Shown: piece by piece, positions 33,858 to 45,612 of the stretch
How positions within the stretch are numbered: position 1 is the first letter of the stretch
Layout: each line of letters opens with the position of its first letter
DNA from: Canna indica
Taxonomy: Eukaryota > Streptophyta > Magnoliopsida > Zingiberales > Cannaceae
Direction: 5' to 3'
Length of the DNA: 64,000 nucleotides
Assembly: GCA_034359265.1 (NCBI GenBank)
Contig: CP136896.1
Coordinates: forward strand, 38,120,001 to 38,184,000
Translations under genes and position numbers: made by a program
Notes under the pieces: model-generated
Database searches by the model: none
What the model was told of the DNA's origin: nothing
Seen by the model: the letters and a program-made list of their open reading frames with translations, nothing else

Positions 33858-36800
33858 GAAATTCGTCCTCAAATTTACTTGAATAACAAGGACTTACCGG
33901 CTCCTCGAACAAGGAAGGGTAGCGCTCTCTCATGTCCTACTCTACCTCCCATGTGGCCTGTTGGCCGGAATGATGCTCCCATCTGACCTTTACCAAGGCA
34001 ATTTCTTTGGACCTTAGCTTTTTGATCTGGCGGTCAAGAATCTCTACCGGCCTTTCCTGAATGAGATGGTCGAATCTACCTCAATAGAAGAGGGCTCGAT
34101 CACATGTGAATCATCTTTTACATACTTCCGCAATATGGATACATGGAAGACCAGGTGCACTCTGCTCAAGCTAGGAGGCAATGTATCTAGGGCTCAGCTT
34201 CCCCTTCTTCCTGAACCGGACCACCCCTTTCATAGGAGAGGCCTTCAGAAATACTAAGTCATCCTCTGCAAATTCCAATTCCCTGGCCTTTCTGTCGGCA
34301 TACATTTTCTGTTGACTCTGAGTCGCCAGCAATCTTTCATTAATGACATTTACTTTTTCTACCGCCTCCTCAACCAGATCGGGGCCCACCATGAGTGATT
34401 CCCCTGCTTCAAACCAGCGTACTAGGGACCTACACCGCCGCCCATACAAGGCCTCAAAAGGAGCCATGCCAATGCTACTGTGATAGCTATTGTTATAGGC
34501 GAATTCGATCAACGGTAGGTGCCTCTCCCAACCATCTGCTATATCCAGGACGCATGCTCTCAGCATGTCCTCCAAAGTTTGGATGATCCTCTCTGACTGC
34601 CCATCAGTCTGCGGATGGAAAGCTGTGCTGAAACGCACCTGAGTACCCAAAGCTTCCTGGAAGGACTGCCAAAATCGGGCTATGAACTAGGTACCGCGGT
34701 CAGATATAATCATCATCGGGGTACCATGATATGCCACAATCCTATCCAAAAATAGTCGAGCATACTGCTCCGCAGAGAAGGTAGTTTTCACTGGTATGAA
34801 GTGCACGGTCTTGGTTAACCGGTCCACTACCACCCAAATGGAATCAAAACTGCCTTTTGACTTAGGCAATCCTGTCACTAGATCCATGGTAATCTTCTCC
34901 CATTTCCACTCGGGCACTTCGAGGTTTTGCAGAAGTCTCGTGGGCTTAAGGTGTTCGACCTTCACCTGCTGGCAGACTAGACATTTGGAAACAAACTCTG
35001 CCATCTCTCTTTTCATACCTTTCCACCAGTAATGCTGCCCTAAATCCCAGTACATCTTGGTGGTCCCCGGATGCATCGTGTAAGTGGAACGATGACATAG
35101 TTTCAGGACTTGCCTGCGCACCTCAGCCATGTCTGGTACTACTATCCGGTCTCTGAACCTCAGTACATCGTCTGAGTCCAATCTGAAACCATTCTCTGCA
35201 TCACCTATTTGCACCAAGTCCTTGGTCACTGCATAAAAGGCATCCTCCCCCTGCGCGGCACGCAGCATGTCCACTAGCGTTGACTGTACCCGCAGGTGTG
35301 CCGTCAGGGCACCTGAAGCTAACACTGATAAGGTTGCACCCCCATCTAGACACAAAGCCAACTCTCGAGCTAGAGGCATCCGCTTAACTTCCAAATGAGC
35401 TAAACTGCCCATGGACTTTCTGCTCAGAGCATCTGCTACCACATTTGCTTTCCCCAGATGATACATAATGGTGCAATCATAATCCTTTAGGAGCTCTAGC
35501 CACCTCCTCTGCCTGAGGTTCAGCTCCTTTTGGGTAAGCAAGTACCGAAGGCTCTTGTGATCTGTATAGATCTCGCAAGTCTTCCCATACAGGTAGTGCC
35601 GCCAGAGCTTTAGTGCAAAGATCACTGCCGCTAGCTCTAGGTCATGTGTCGGATAGTTCTTCTCATGAACTTTCAGCTGGCGGGATGCTTAAGCGATGAC
35701 TCTGCCATACTGCATCAGGACGCAGCCCAGACCAACCCGAGAGGCATCACAGAAGACTACAAACCCTCCTGAACCAGAAAGTACAACCAACACGGGTGTA
35801 GATGTCAAACATGCCTTGAGCTTCTAAAAGCTCGCCTCGCATTTGTCATCCCAAACGAACCTGACCTTCTTCTGGGTCAACCGAGTCAAAGGGGCTGCAA
35901 TTCTGGAGAAATTCTCCACAAACTTCCGATAATACCCGGCCAAACTAAGAAACATGCGGATCTCAGTCACACTAGTTGGTCGTTTCCAGCTCTGCACCAC
36001 TTCAATCTTGGCAGGATCTACCCTTATCCCTTCCTTGGACACAAAATGGCCCAAGACCCTACACATCCCAACCAAAATTCACACTTGAAAATTTTTGCAA
36101 CAATCGGTGCTCTCTGAGGGTTTCCAAGACCATTCTCAAGTGCTTAGAGTGCTCTTCCTCACTCTTGGAGTAAACCAGAATGTCATCAATGAAGACGATC
36201 ACAAAGCTGTCCAGGTACTCCTTAAATACCCTGTTCATTAGGTCCATGAAGGCAGCAGGTGCATTGGTTAGGCCAAAGGACATCACTAGGAACTCATAGT
36301 GACTGTAGCGAGTCCTAAAGGCCATCTTCGGCATATCGCAGTCCCGGATTCTCAACTGATGGTGTCTGGACCTCAGATCTATCTTTGAAAACCATTGAGC
36401 CCCCGCAGCTGATCAGACAGATCGTCTATCCTCGGCAGTGGGTTACGATTCTTAACAGTCACCTTGTTCAGCTGCCTATAGTCGATGTACATGCGCATCG
36501 ACCCATCATTCTTCTTTACGAAGAGAACCGAGGCACCCCAGGGTGACACACTCGGCCGGATGAACCCTAGGTCTAGCATTTCCTGCAATTGCACCTTTAA
36601 CTCCCTGAGTTTGGCCGGTGCCATCCTATTAGGTGGAATGGAAATTAGTTTCACCCCGGGCTGCAGGTCAATGCAAAAATCGACTTCCCTTCTGGGCGGC
36701 AACCCCGGTAGTTCGTCGGGAAACATATTAGGGAATTCACAGACCACTGGGGTTCTACTGACATCCCTTGCTTCACCCCTTTCCTCCTTGGCCATAGATA

Positions 36801-37443
36801 CAAAGGCCAGGAAAGATTGGCAGCCGCCCCGATGCAACTTACGAGCCCTTAGGGCTGAGATAACCCCTATCAGCTTGTAACCTCCCTCCCTTTGGAAGGT
36901 GAACTACGGCAGCCCAGGCTTATTAAACATCACTGCTTTGGCCTTGCAGTCCAACTTTGCAAAGTGCTCTGCTAGCCAGTCCATGCCAAGGATGACATCA
37001 AGCTCAATAGTGGGTAGGAGTGTCAAATCCGCACTCAACACATGGCCGCATATGAGCACTTCACAGCCTTGATATATTGAATTTGCTAAGATTGTATCGC
37101 CCGTAGGCATTGATACCATTAATGGCCCATCGAGCATAGAGGGTGCCACTGGCAACTCCGCAACAAATTTGGCAGATACAAACGAGTGCGTGGCACCCAG
37201 ATCAAATAGAACATAAGCAGTGGATGAAAATACTAGAATAGTATATGTTACCACTGCCTTAGACGTCTCTGCCCCATCACGGTTCTTAGCAAACACCCTG
37301 GCAGACGGTCTCTCTGAAAGGCGCGCTTGCGGCCCCCTTCGAATGCCACGGTTGACCCCCAGATCCCTGCGACCGAAATTTCGTCTTGGCCGACCCGTCA
37401 TTCCTCTCGAACGGCACCAAGGCTTCCTTCTAAAGGGCCTCAT
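33858..37443 (-). pseudogene. Gypsy-C polyprotein: protease, RT, RNase H, integrase, chromodomain
   Basis: Protease: YVLFDLGATHSFVSAKF (about 37170-37210) with Asp-Leu-Gly in place of Asp-Ser/Thr-Gly, then ILGMDWLAEH. Reverse transcriptase: [61 protein letters not shown], and the catalytic FIDDILVYS (about 36175-36200). RNase [25 protein letters not shown]. Integrase: zinc-binding His pair and CLVCQQVK, core [12 protein letters not shown] and IISDRGT, then [13 protein letters not shown]. Chromodomain: EILDRQIKKLRSKEIALVKV to ATWEVE near 33930. Breaks: frameshift at about 36400, another at about 36065, TAA at about 35690 in VIA-stop-ASRQLK, and TAG at 34687-34689 where RGTQF is expected. So no product is likely. 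Gene order and chromodomain support an RT-integrase-chromodomain chromovirus. Confidence 0.93.
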
Positions 37444-37680
37444 CCACCACCCGTGCTAGAGTTGAATCCTCAGTGTAGTGGATGAGCCTGCCTATCTAAG
37501 GCCTAAATCCCCCAACAAACCTCTTAACCCTAGTAGTCTCAGATGCCACTGAGGTCTGATGATATTTGGAAAGTTAGTGAAATTCCATCTCATGCTCTAA
37601 CACTGACATGCTACCAGACCTGCGCAGCATCTCAAGGTCCCGTGCCCGCTTATCACGAACACTCATTAGTACATGACATG
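37444..37680 (-). pseudogene. Gypsy-C Gag remnant
   Basis: Broken translation gives SGSMSVLEHEMEFH followed by ETTRVKRFVGGFRP, matching the part of retrotransposon Gag where family members read SVxEYExxF and RF..GL. The start of Gag and the zinc knuckle are not recognisable, so most of Gag is deleted or decayed. Confidence 0.6.
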
Positions 37681-38381
37681 CTCATGAATGCCAAAATCAC
37701 TCGGCCCATGCCAGCCCCACAGAAAACAATACATTCATTGGACCCAACCCAGCCCAAACCTAGCAATCATACAAGTCGGTTGCTAGAATCTACTTAGCGA
37801 GCCTTCTACCCAGGCCCTCTCTAGTTGGGTATGGCCCACCCAACCAAATCCACTAGGGTCTAAAGTTAGTGTGGCTCATCTTGGGTCTAACGTCAGCGTG
37901 GCTCACTCACGCAATATCAAGACCCAAAATCCACACGCCGAGTCGGGACCAACTTGCCAAGTCGGTACGCTTCTCGGCTCGGCCACCACTCATCCACAAG
38001 CACAACCACAATCAATATCCATACATAGAACACACAAGTACATAAAGAATATTTTCTACCGACAACCGGGCTACACATCTACGCACCCCAACTCGACCCT
38101 CTCTTGGATCTAACATCTTGGCTCTATGTTTCATCACCCAATTTATTGACACTACCGCTCTGTGCAGCATTGGGAGCCTCCATTACACTATCACATAAAA
38201 GAAAAAGTTTCCTGTCACATAATAAATTTTTAACATAAGCTTTTAAAAGTTACTAACCGCATGGTGCGCTGAGTGCAGGAGTGGTCGCCAATCTCGTAGC
38301 ATAACTATACCGTATGTCGGCACGCTAGCATATGCCTCATACGGTACCCAACACTGAGTCATAGACAAGACCTAACCTAGT
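37681..38381 (-). other. Gypsy-C leader, no gene seen
   Basis: Between the primer site and the Gag remnant; C-rich on the plus strand, with repeated GGTCTAAnGTTAGTGTGGCTCA-like phrases near 37856-37905. No open frame of a known family. Confidence 0.5.
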
Positions 38382-38393
38382 GCTCTGATACCA
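38382..38393 (-). other. Primer-binding site of Gypsy-C
   Basis: Minus strand TGGTATCAGAGC, following the LTR end GTGTGACA at 38398 with a short spacer. Initiator-Met tRNA primer. Confidence 0.95.
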
Positions 38394-38397
38394 ATTT

Positions 38398-40938
38398 TGT
38401 CACACCCCAACTGAGGGTAGTGTGACCGGCAAGGGCCTACATCCTGCCCTGTAGCCTACTATCTACACTAACATCAAGAAAACCAAGACATATGGATTGA
38501 AAGAAAACTCAACATACTTTATAAAAGTTTGCAAGTCACAATATATAAGTTTTTCAAAACAAATAGAAATATCAACATCAAATCCGAATAGTCAAATATC
38601 AAGTTTTACAATTCTTTTCAAATACAACCGTTAGTGCAAAAACAAAACCAACATAACTAGGCACTAGTCTAAGACTCATGGACGCCGCTACGAGATATGG
38701 CACCGCCTCCGCCCTCCAGCTGCACCATGTCGACACCAAGCTACTGCTCATGCTCTGCAGAAATAGAAATAAACTGTGAGTCCACTTGGGACTCAGTGAG
38801 TGGCTCGAATGAACCTCCACATAAGCCTCGGTCATGCATATATATCATATAAGGCTATAAAGGAATGTACAAGGAGGTAAAATTTATTTCTAATGCGACT
38901 ACAGACCCACAACAGATCCATCAACATCAACTGTACATGATAACCTGCTACCTCGGCTTATCAAGCCTTCGGCATTCGGCCCTCGGGCCTTCTCATCGAA
39001 TCATATCCCGACTACCGCCGTCCCTACCATATCAGGTAGTATCATACTGGCCATCGGCCAAATCATCTCAAGATGCAAGAAAACAATCCCGGACCGTCGA
39101 CTAGGATGGTCCATTGGTCTTCGAACATCGTCTGGGATAAGGATAGCTAGTTCCACCAAACTGGGGTCTGGCACCTAGCAGGCCCACTAGCACATCTCTA
39201 GACCCAACTAGCCGAGTTGGGCATTGGTCATCTCCGACCTCCTCGCCCCTCGGCGGACCATCTCAAGCACATTACACAATCAATATCCTAGGGTCTCCAT
39301 ATATACACACATCGGGACTTTGCCCGTATCTGGCCTATGTCTGGCTACTGGGTCAACAGTTTATGCCACCAATTTAATATACATGCACGTACGAGCTCTA
39401 AGTTTCCAAAAGTATACAAGCAGACACAGAAGTGTTATCATCTCATAACTAAGTTTCCATAAATGTGCTATGATCATCTAGTGACGCCTTACATGTTACC
39501 TATCCTCCTACACTGTCTTAGGTGAGAATTTCCATGAATCGACCTTGGAATACCATCCGAGAACATTTAGGGCAGCATGTATAATCCAAAGAAAAATATG
39601 CAAATATTGTAACATTCATCATATATGACCATAATGTTTATACATAATAATTCTTATACTACCTTAGGAATATTAGCACAATAAGGAGCAACTATCTAGC
39701 ATGGCAAGGTAGGTAATGAATTTAAATAACATGGATGAAATACAAAACATGGTAACAATATCAACATCCAAAGTTTAAGGATCTAATGCTAAGTATGGTT
39801 ACTAAACTAGCATTTCTACAATTCAAAATCAATTAAGCCACTTGCTAAGATTGGTGTTCTTCCTAAGTATTGTCATATCTTTTTGTGTGATCCTTGAAAT
39901 CATGAAATTTCCATCTAAATCAAGTCTCTCCTCCTCTCCCTAACCTTGGCCAAACCATGAGAAAGGAGGACCTTGCTCAGCCAAGGTCCTTGGGGTAGGA
40001 AAAGAGGGAAGAGACTCTAGTTATACCTTTACCTCTTCAATTCCACAAACAATTTAAATACCAATGAACTACTTAATCATCCCCTCACCCTTGGTCGAAC
40101 CCTCTCCATCAGTTGTAGGGTTCATTCGGCCACTTCAAGGGACTTTAGAGAGGGCACACTTCATAACACGTGAGATGTTCAAAGGAACTACATCAAAACA
40201 ATGATATAAGGTCATCTAAGGGCCTTCTTGCCGTCAAGGGAATCGGGGAAAATTTTGGCATGACCTTTCCCTTTTTCCCATGAATCGATAGCCCCAAGAA
40301 CATGCAAATCGATGAATAAAATAGTGAGATCCGACAAGAAACTTCATAAAACAGTGAACACATGTCGTTGAAATCATGGATCGTCGGAAAAATCGTGAGA
40401 ACTCAACCTATCATCTAGGGTTCGGCCACCCGCCTCCCCCAAACCTTTTAAACATTAACCAATCACTTAGATCGCCAAGAAACAAGGATTGGGTGACGAC
40501 GACTTGATATTTTCCGGAGACGATGCGAGTTTCGGATCGATCCAAGCCCCCAATCCTCCTCCTTGCTCCTTCTCCTCTTCTCTCTTGCGGCCTTGTGCGA
40601 CTCAATGGGTGAGTCACACGGCTGCCATAAGGGGGAATTTATCCCCTCAACCATCTTTCCAAAGATGGCCTCAAGGCTCACTTAAGTCATACCCGGAACT
40701 CGACCTAAACCCAAACTCGACTTGGGTTCCGACTCAACCCATAACATGACTCGAGTTAACTTAATTTATGTTATGATTTCATAAAAGGAAAGTTAATTAT
40801 CCAAATAGACTTCATGATCCATTAGCCGAGTCATACCTTTCACTCGAGGCGATCCTGAGGCTCGACTCGACTACCCCCGGGTTCGATGTGCTGCACCAAA
40901 ATAGATTTTTATATTAGGAAACTTTTCTGGGTCTTACA
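38398..40938 (-). repeat. 5' LTR of Gypsy-C
   Basis: 2541 bp, minus-strand TGTAAGACCC to GGGTGTGACA. Colinear with 31298-33840, differing by scattered substitutions and short indels. Confidence 0.95.
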
Positions 40939-40943
40939 GTGAG

Positions 40944-41456
40944 GCCGTAGGATGAGAAGCTCTCTAAAGGGCCATCCTAGCGATCGACCTATATGTTGAT
41001 ATATTACTGGATTAGCATATGTGGTTGATTGTTCGCTTGGGATGTTTTATTGATGCATACTTGTACGGTTTCTATCTTATGCTTTATTTTGTAGTAGGTT
41101 CTCGGTATGAGTCACTCACTAAGTTTTTGGAACTCATGCCTCTCCTTTATGTGTTTGCAGGTTGTGAGTAGAGGTAAGCGGGTACCTAGGAGTGTGCGAC
41201 TAGAATTGCAAGCTCGGCAAGCTGTTCCCATGTCGTAGGCATTGGAGAGTCACTAGTCCTGTAGTTATATATTGTGGTTGAACCATAGGAGAGTTATTCA
41301 GTTTCATATTGTTGTTTGGTTGTTCATACACTTGGCACGTTGAGTTAAATAAAATGCATCCTTTCATTGTATGCTGAGCATGGTATCTTTGTTCAAGCTT
41401 TGGGGAACAGTGTTGTATTCCAGCCGGTCATGGGTCCCTGGGTTTGGGGCGTAACA
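40944..41456 (+). repeat. Gypsy-D LTR, right part
   Basis: Resumes after the GTGAG duplication and ends GGTTTGGGGCGTAACA at 41456. Contains CTCACTAAGTTTTTGGAACTCA and an acceptor-like TGTTTGCAG at about 41160, like the other Gypsy LTRs. Confidence 0.8.
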
Positions 41457-41459
41457 GAA

Positions 41460-41471
41460 TGGTATCAAAGC
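41460..41471 (+). other. Primer-binding site of Gypsy-D
   Basis: TGGTATCAAAGC, one mismatch from the initiator-Met site, three bases after the LTR end. Shows that Gypsy-D runs on the plus strand with its body to the right. Confidence 0.9.
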
Positions 41472-41630
41472 ATGATTAGGTCCTAACTACGACAGTAAAG
41501 GCGTAGGGTATACCATATGAGGCATAGCTAACATGTCGATATACGGTGTATCCTACCTATCGGAATCAGGAGACCGAGCTTGCACATCCCACGGTATGTA
41601 CCTTACCTTGTATTTAGTAATATTATATAA

Positions 41631-42419
41631 GGTGCTATTTGGTTAGCGAAAACTATTTTCTGGTTTGGTTTCAGTGAAAATGAAAACTTGGTTTTAGTCT
41701 CTAGTTTTCAGTTTTCTAAAAACACATTTGGTTAATGAAAACAACATCAATTTTAGTTGGTTTTGAAACCAGTGAATACTTATTTGATTATAGAAAATAA
41801 TATTAATTTTTATTGAACAACTTTACTACTAATCTAATTTTGATTAAATAGTAAACTAATTCATATAAAATAGTTTATAAAACTTAATATGATTATAGAA
41901 GAAAGCAACATATTGATAAAAATAAGAGGAATTACTATTCAACACTATAATTTGGACTACAAATAACCAAGATAAATTAGTTTTGGTTAAACTATAAATA
42001 GATCGTCTTTAATAAAATTGAGTTATTTTAAAAATTATGTTTGAGTCAGTTAGATATAAATTTGTTTAATTAATTTCTCAATTTAAGATAATATATTAAG
42101 TTGAAAATGATGATTTCTATTTTAATTTTTATAAATTTGATGTAGTTTGATTTATTTATAAATTAACTAATTTTCAAAAAAATATATTAATAATTATAAG
42201 TTTGTCATTATATTTTGATATCGAAACTGACAACTTCGAAACCATGGAAAATAACATTATGGTGTTTTCAGTTTGATTAAGAAAACTGGTTTCATTTTCA
42301 TTCTGGTTTCGATTCAGTTTCATGAAAACGCCGAACCAAACACGTTTTCATAAGCAGTTTTAATTTTAGTGAAATTGAAACCATTAAAAGGAACCTAGTT
42401 TCACTGACCAAGCAGGCCC
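41631..42419. mobile_element. Tourist-like (PIF/Harbinger) MITE
   Basis: 789 bp between target copies TAA (41628-41630 and 42420-42422). Terminal inverted repeats: GGTGCTATTTGGTTAGCGAA at the left and, inverted, GGGCCTGCTTGGTCAGTGAA at the right. AT-rich, no coding region. TAA target and GGGCCTGnTTGG ends are typical of Tourist-like MITEs. Sits in the Gypsy-D leader. Confidence 0.8.
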
Positions 42420-42422
42420 TAA

Positions 42423-43440
42423 TTGTTACTTGTTTTCATGTATTGCCTCAAGGCGAGTGTTAGGGAAGCAATCTTGATAGTTCGCCCATCATAGGGAGGT
42501 GTTGATTCATTATGAGTAAATCGTTGGTTATTTCATGCGAAAAATTTATGTTTGATTGTTGATCTCGAGGTTTTCGATGATATTTTTCCTCTTGATTGAT
42601 CGGCAATAGGATTATCGATTTTTGAGGGTTTTGATAGTTGAGGTTGTGGTAGGACTTAATTGATTGAAGTGATGATCGATAGTAGGCTAAAATTTCTTGC
42701 ATGTTGGGTTGAAATCTACTTATGGTGGCTATAAATTTCTAGTTACAAAGGTAATGTGGATGTCTTGATTTCACATAGGAAATTCCTAGGGGTGTGTGGA
42801 TTTTGGTGGTGGAAATTCTGGATCGATAGATTCATAGGCTTAAATTTTCCTACGCACATAGGGCTGAATATGTCGGATGGATTCTCTAAAATTGTTGCCA
42901 GAAAAGGGGCTCGAAATAGGTCGGTTTATATGGGATTTACCTGGGGGCCGGTGTGAGGAAATTATTTTAGAGGGCTGAATCTCCATCGTAGGCCGCGCCA
43001 TGATGCGAGTTTAGATGGCCGTGCAAGGCTGAGATTACACATGCTGGAATCGCGTACACCAAGTGTTGGACAAAATGCCTAGCTGGAATGAGTCCTGGAA
43101 TTTTATGAATTCGGGTGATGATTGCATGCTCACTTAGATGCTGTGATTTGTACATGATATGATGAGGTTTTGGGAGGGCCGGCCCTAAATGGGTAGCCCT
43201 AGATTGGTTAGGCGAGCGGGTGGCATGATGATGAAAATCTAAAATTTACAATTGTGTTCTATGTTATTTAGATGCTACCCTATCATGGAAAATTTATATT
43301 TTATTCAATGTTGTTGCATAAAAATGATGTGTGCATGTGTATTGTGATTGTGATACCGTTAGAGGGCACTCCTAATGGTTGAGACTCGCTAGAGGGTTTT
43401 CCTAGCGATGAGATATGTTAGAGGATTTTCCTGACAGGAA
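42423..43440 (+). other. Gypsy-D internal region, no gene recognised
   Basis: Follows the MITE in a Gypsy-D leader/Gag position. Repeats of AGAGGG(C/T)(A/T)(C/T)TCCTA near 43360-43440 recall LTR hairpin units, so part may be another LTR scrap. No Gag motif could be read. Confidence 0.4.
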
Positions 43441-43640
43441 AGGGGCAGCGTATCATTGGTTCAGGAAAGGTTCTGGCTCAGGTGTTTGCACTAACACAGG
43501 ATGGCGCTGAGGCACCCAATGCCATGGTGACAGGTACATTAGTTGTATGTTTAGTTATGGCATAGGTATTGTTCGATCTGGGTGGTATACACTTATTTAT
43601 TTCTCCTACATTCGCAAGGAGTGGAATGGATTGAAATTGA
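43441..43640 (+). pseudogene. Gypsy protease remnant (Gypsy-D or a related copy)
   Basis: Reads VLAQVFALTQDGAEAPNAMV, then a GTLVVC piece and VLFDLGG at 43569-43586, with FISPTFARS after it. This matches the Gag-protease linker and protease start of chromoviruses. As in Gypsy-C the active-site triplet is Asp-Leu-Gly (GATCTGGGT at 43575-43583). A stop (TAG at about 43563) lies just before. The frame is lost after 43640. Confidence 0.75.
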
Positions 43641-44064
43641 GCAGTCAAGAACTCCAGCAAAGACTCGATCAATGCATCCTCTAGTAGAAGCAAACAAAGG
43701 TGTTCAAGGATGAGCTAGAATAGGCCGGCTATGCTATCAGCTATGAGTTTAAGTGCTAGTTGCATCTGCCTTGCGCGAGCCTTGGCCCTCCAACCTAACA
43801 GCCCTTTGGCGAGGGATCTGTGGAAAGGCGAGCATCTTGAGGATACTTTGATGTGATGCCATGCCACTAGCCCTACAACCCGCACATGTTTCCTACAAAT
43901 TGTAATGTTGGTAAAACTCGCACATGTTCTCTAGAAATTGTAAAAAGGAACGTGGCCACACCTTCTTGGACAAGGACTCTTGTATCCTCTAATCCAAATC
44001 TCCTAAGATAGCTTGTGACACAAGTTTTAGAAAGAAAGATGATTCGCATGCACAAGTTTTCATA
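43641..44064. other. No feature recognised
   Basis: Mixed-composition DNA between the protease remnant and the CACTA MITE. AACTCGCACATGTTCTCTAGAAATTG and a related phrase near 43880-43940 form a loose repeat. Nothing else supported. Confidence 0.4.
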
Positions 44065-44696
44065 CACTACAAGTTTTCATAAAATTTAAACGGGCGTCTG
44101 CCCGGGAAGGCACCGGTTTCTCAAAATTAAGAAAAAAAGAATTTTTTTATATTTATTAATTTATTAATTTTAATTTATTTTATAATGTGAGATTTATAAT
44201 CTCACATTGATAAAAATAAAATTTTAAAGTATTGTTAATTAGTATAAATACCATATTTTTAGTCTGCATCATTGATTTTTTCTTTCTATTCCTTTTAAAC
44301 ATTATAAATATATTCGTACACTTAAGAAATTTTAGTAACTAAAAATTTATTAATAATGATCTTAAACATTATATACTAATATAATAAAATATAAATATTT
44401 ATTTATATATATAATAAATATAAAATATTATATATTTTGAAATTAATAATATAAATAAAATTATTATATATTATTAAAATGTTAAAATAGATATTTTAAT
44501 ACCGGTGCCTTGTAGGTGCTGATATTAATAGTGGCTGAAAATCAACGCCGGTTTGCAAAAATTGATGCCTTTTGGGCGTCGGTTCCGTAATTGCTTCACC
44601 CTTGATTACCAACTCCTAAACTGATCCTTTTTGGTGCGTCTGAATTCTTATTTAGACCCTATAAAAGAGTCGGTATTTTATTTTTTTACTGTAGTG
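44065..44696. mobile_element. Small non-autonomous CACTA element
   Basis: 632 bp with ends CACTACAAG and (inverted) CACTACAGT, and a perfect 3-bp target duplication ATA (44062-44064 and 44697-44699). Inner subterminal words GGCACCGG and CCGGTGCC face each other near 44110 and 44503. No coding region; AT-rich centre. Confidence 0.9.
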
Positions 44697-44699
44697 ATA

Positions 44700-45240
44700 A
44701 TACCTTATACGACTATAGATTAACTCTTTGACGCATGTTGCAACGAACAACATTGGTGTGCAATCAATTATCGGGAGGTTGGAGGGTCATCATCTTTAAT
44801 AATTTTTTAAAGTAGGTTAGGAGGTTGGAGGCTCATTTTGCAATAAATAATCAAACAAACTAATTACTAAATATATATAGCACAAAGTAGCAAACCAAAT
44901 CATAAAAAAGAATAATACTACAAATTATTAAAAATAACCACATAATCTCATAACGCAATCAATAATATGTAAAACTAAAAAATAATCACATAACATGACA
45001 GCTCAATCAATGGTAATATAAATAGTAAAAACTAATCACATAAAAATTAATAATTCTACAAATAACTAAAAATAGTGTAATGAATTAATATATAATCAGA
45101 GTGCTCCCACCTCAAATTTTTCTTAGAATGGGCTCTGTCCAAAACTGGCGGGGATCGGACTTCAAGGAATAGTCTATTTCTTTTGTTCTATTGTAAGTAC
45201 CCATCACTAACAATTCATTCGCTATCCCAGTTTCCCTCTC
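44700..45240. other. AT-rich single-copy-looking region
   Basis: AAATAATCACATAA-like phrases repeat loosely (44930-45060). No gene or element edge seen. Confidence 0.35.
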
Positions 45241-45249
45241 CTTCGTCAC

Positions 45250-45612
45250 TGCATGCCTCGCCGGCACTGCAGGTTGCTGCGTGCTCCCAGTTTCCAGTGT
45301 CGCTATATATCACTCTCCTCCGTTAATTCATGCCTCACGCTGTCGCTGCTCGGGCGGTGCTCTCTGTTTCCGACGTCCTTTCCGCACCTGTGTCGACCTC
45401 GTTGCAACATCTCTCTTGGCAGTGCGCGTCCTATCGTCGTTTTCGCCACTGCACGCCTCGTGGTTAATGCCCTCAAGGTTAGACATCGCCTTACCATTAT
45501 ACAGCTCGCCACTTTCGTCTTGTTAGTACCACTCGACGACAACGAGGCAGGCCTGCTAGTATCGTAATGGCTACACCTCAGAAGGTGGTGGTACCTGCCG
45601 TCCCCGAGGAGG
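45250..45612 (+). other. Possible host-gene promoter, leader and first exon (fragment)
   Basis: A locally GC- and pyrimidine-rich patch unlike the flanks. TATATAT-like CTATATATCACTC at about 45301, a CT-rich leader, then ATG at about 45566 giving MATPQKVVVPAVPEEE and a donor-like GAG|GTGCGC at about 45614. The start resembles the first residues of cytosolic ribosomal protein L7 (Met, short acidic/basic run, VVPxSV), but too few residues are present to be sure. No second exon is found in the next 800 bp. It may be a truncated gene or captured fragment. Confidence 0.25.

Larger units (their letters stand above)
31298..40938 (-). mobile_element. Gypsy-C, complete chromovirus with two LTRs
   Basis: 9641 bp on the minus strand: 5' LTR 38398-40938, primer site 38382-38393, gag remnant and pol 33858-37680, polypurine tract 33841-33854, 3' LTR 31298-33840. 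Perfect target duplication GTGAG (31293-31297 and 40939-40943). Order protease, reverse transcriptase, RNase H, integrase, chromodomain identifies Ty3/Gypsy chromovirus, Tekay/Del-like by words. The two LTRs differ by scattered substitutions and small indels, so the insertion is not very recent. Inserted in the Gypsy-D LTR. Confidence 0.95.

Noticed and set aside
45253..45567. 104-codon open frame ending just before the possible first exon
   Set aside because: CT-rich leader read as protein; it overlaps other frames and has no recognisable domain.
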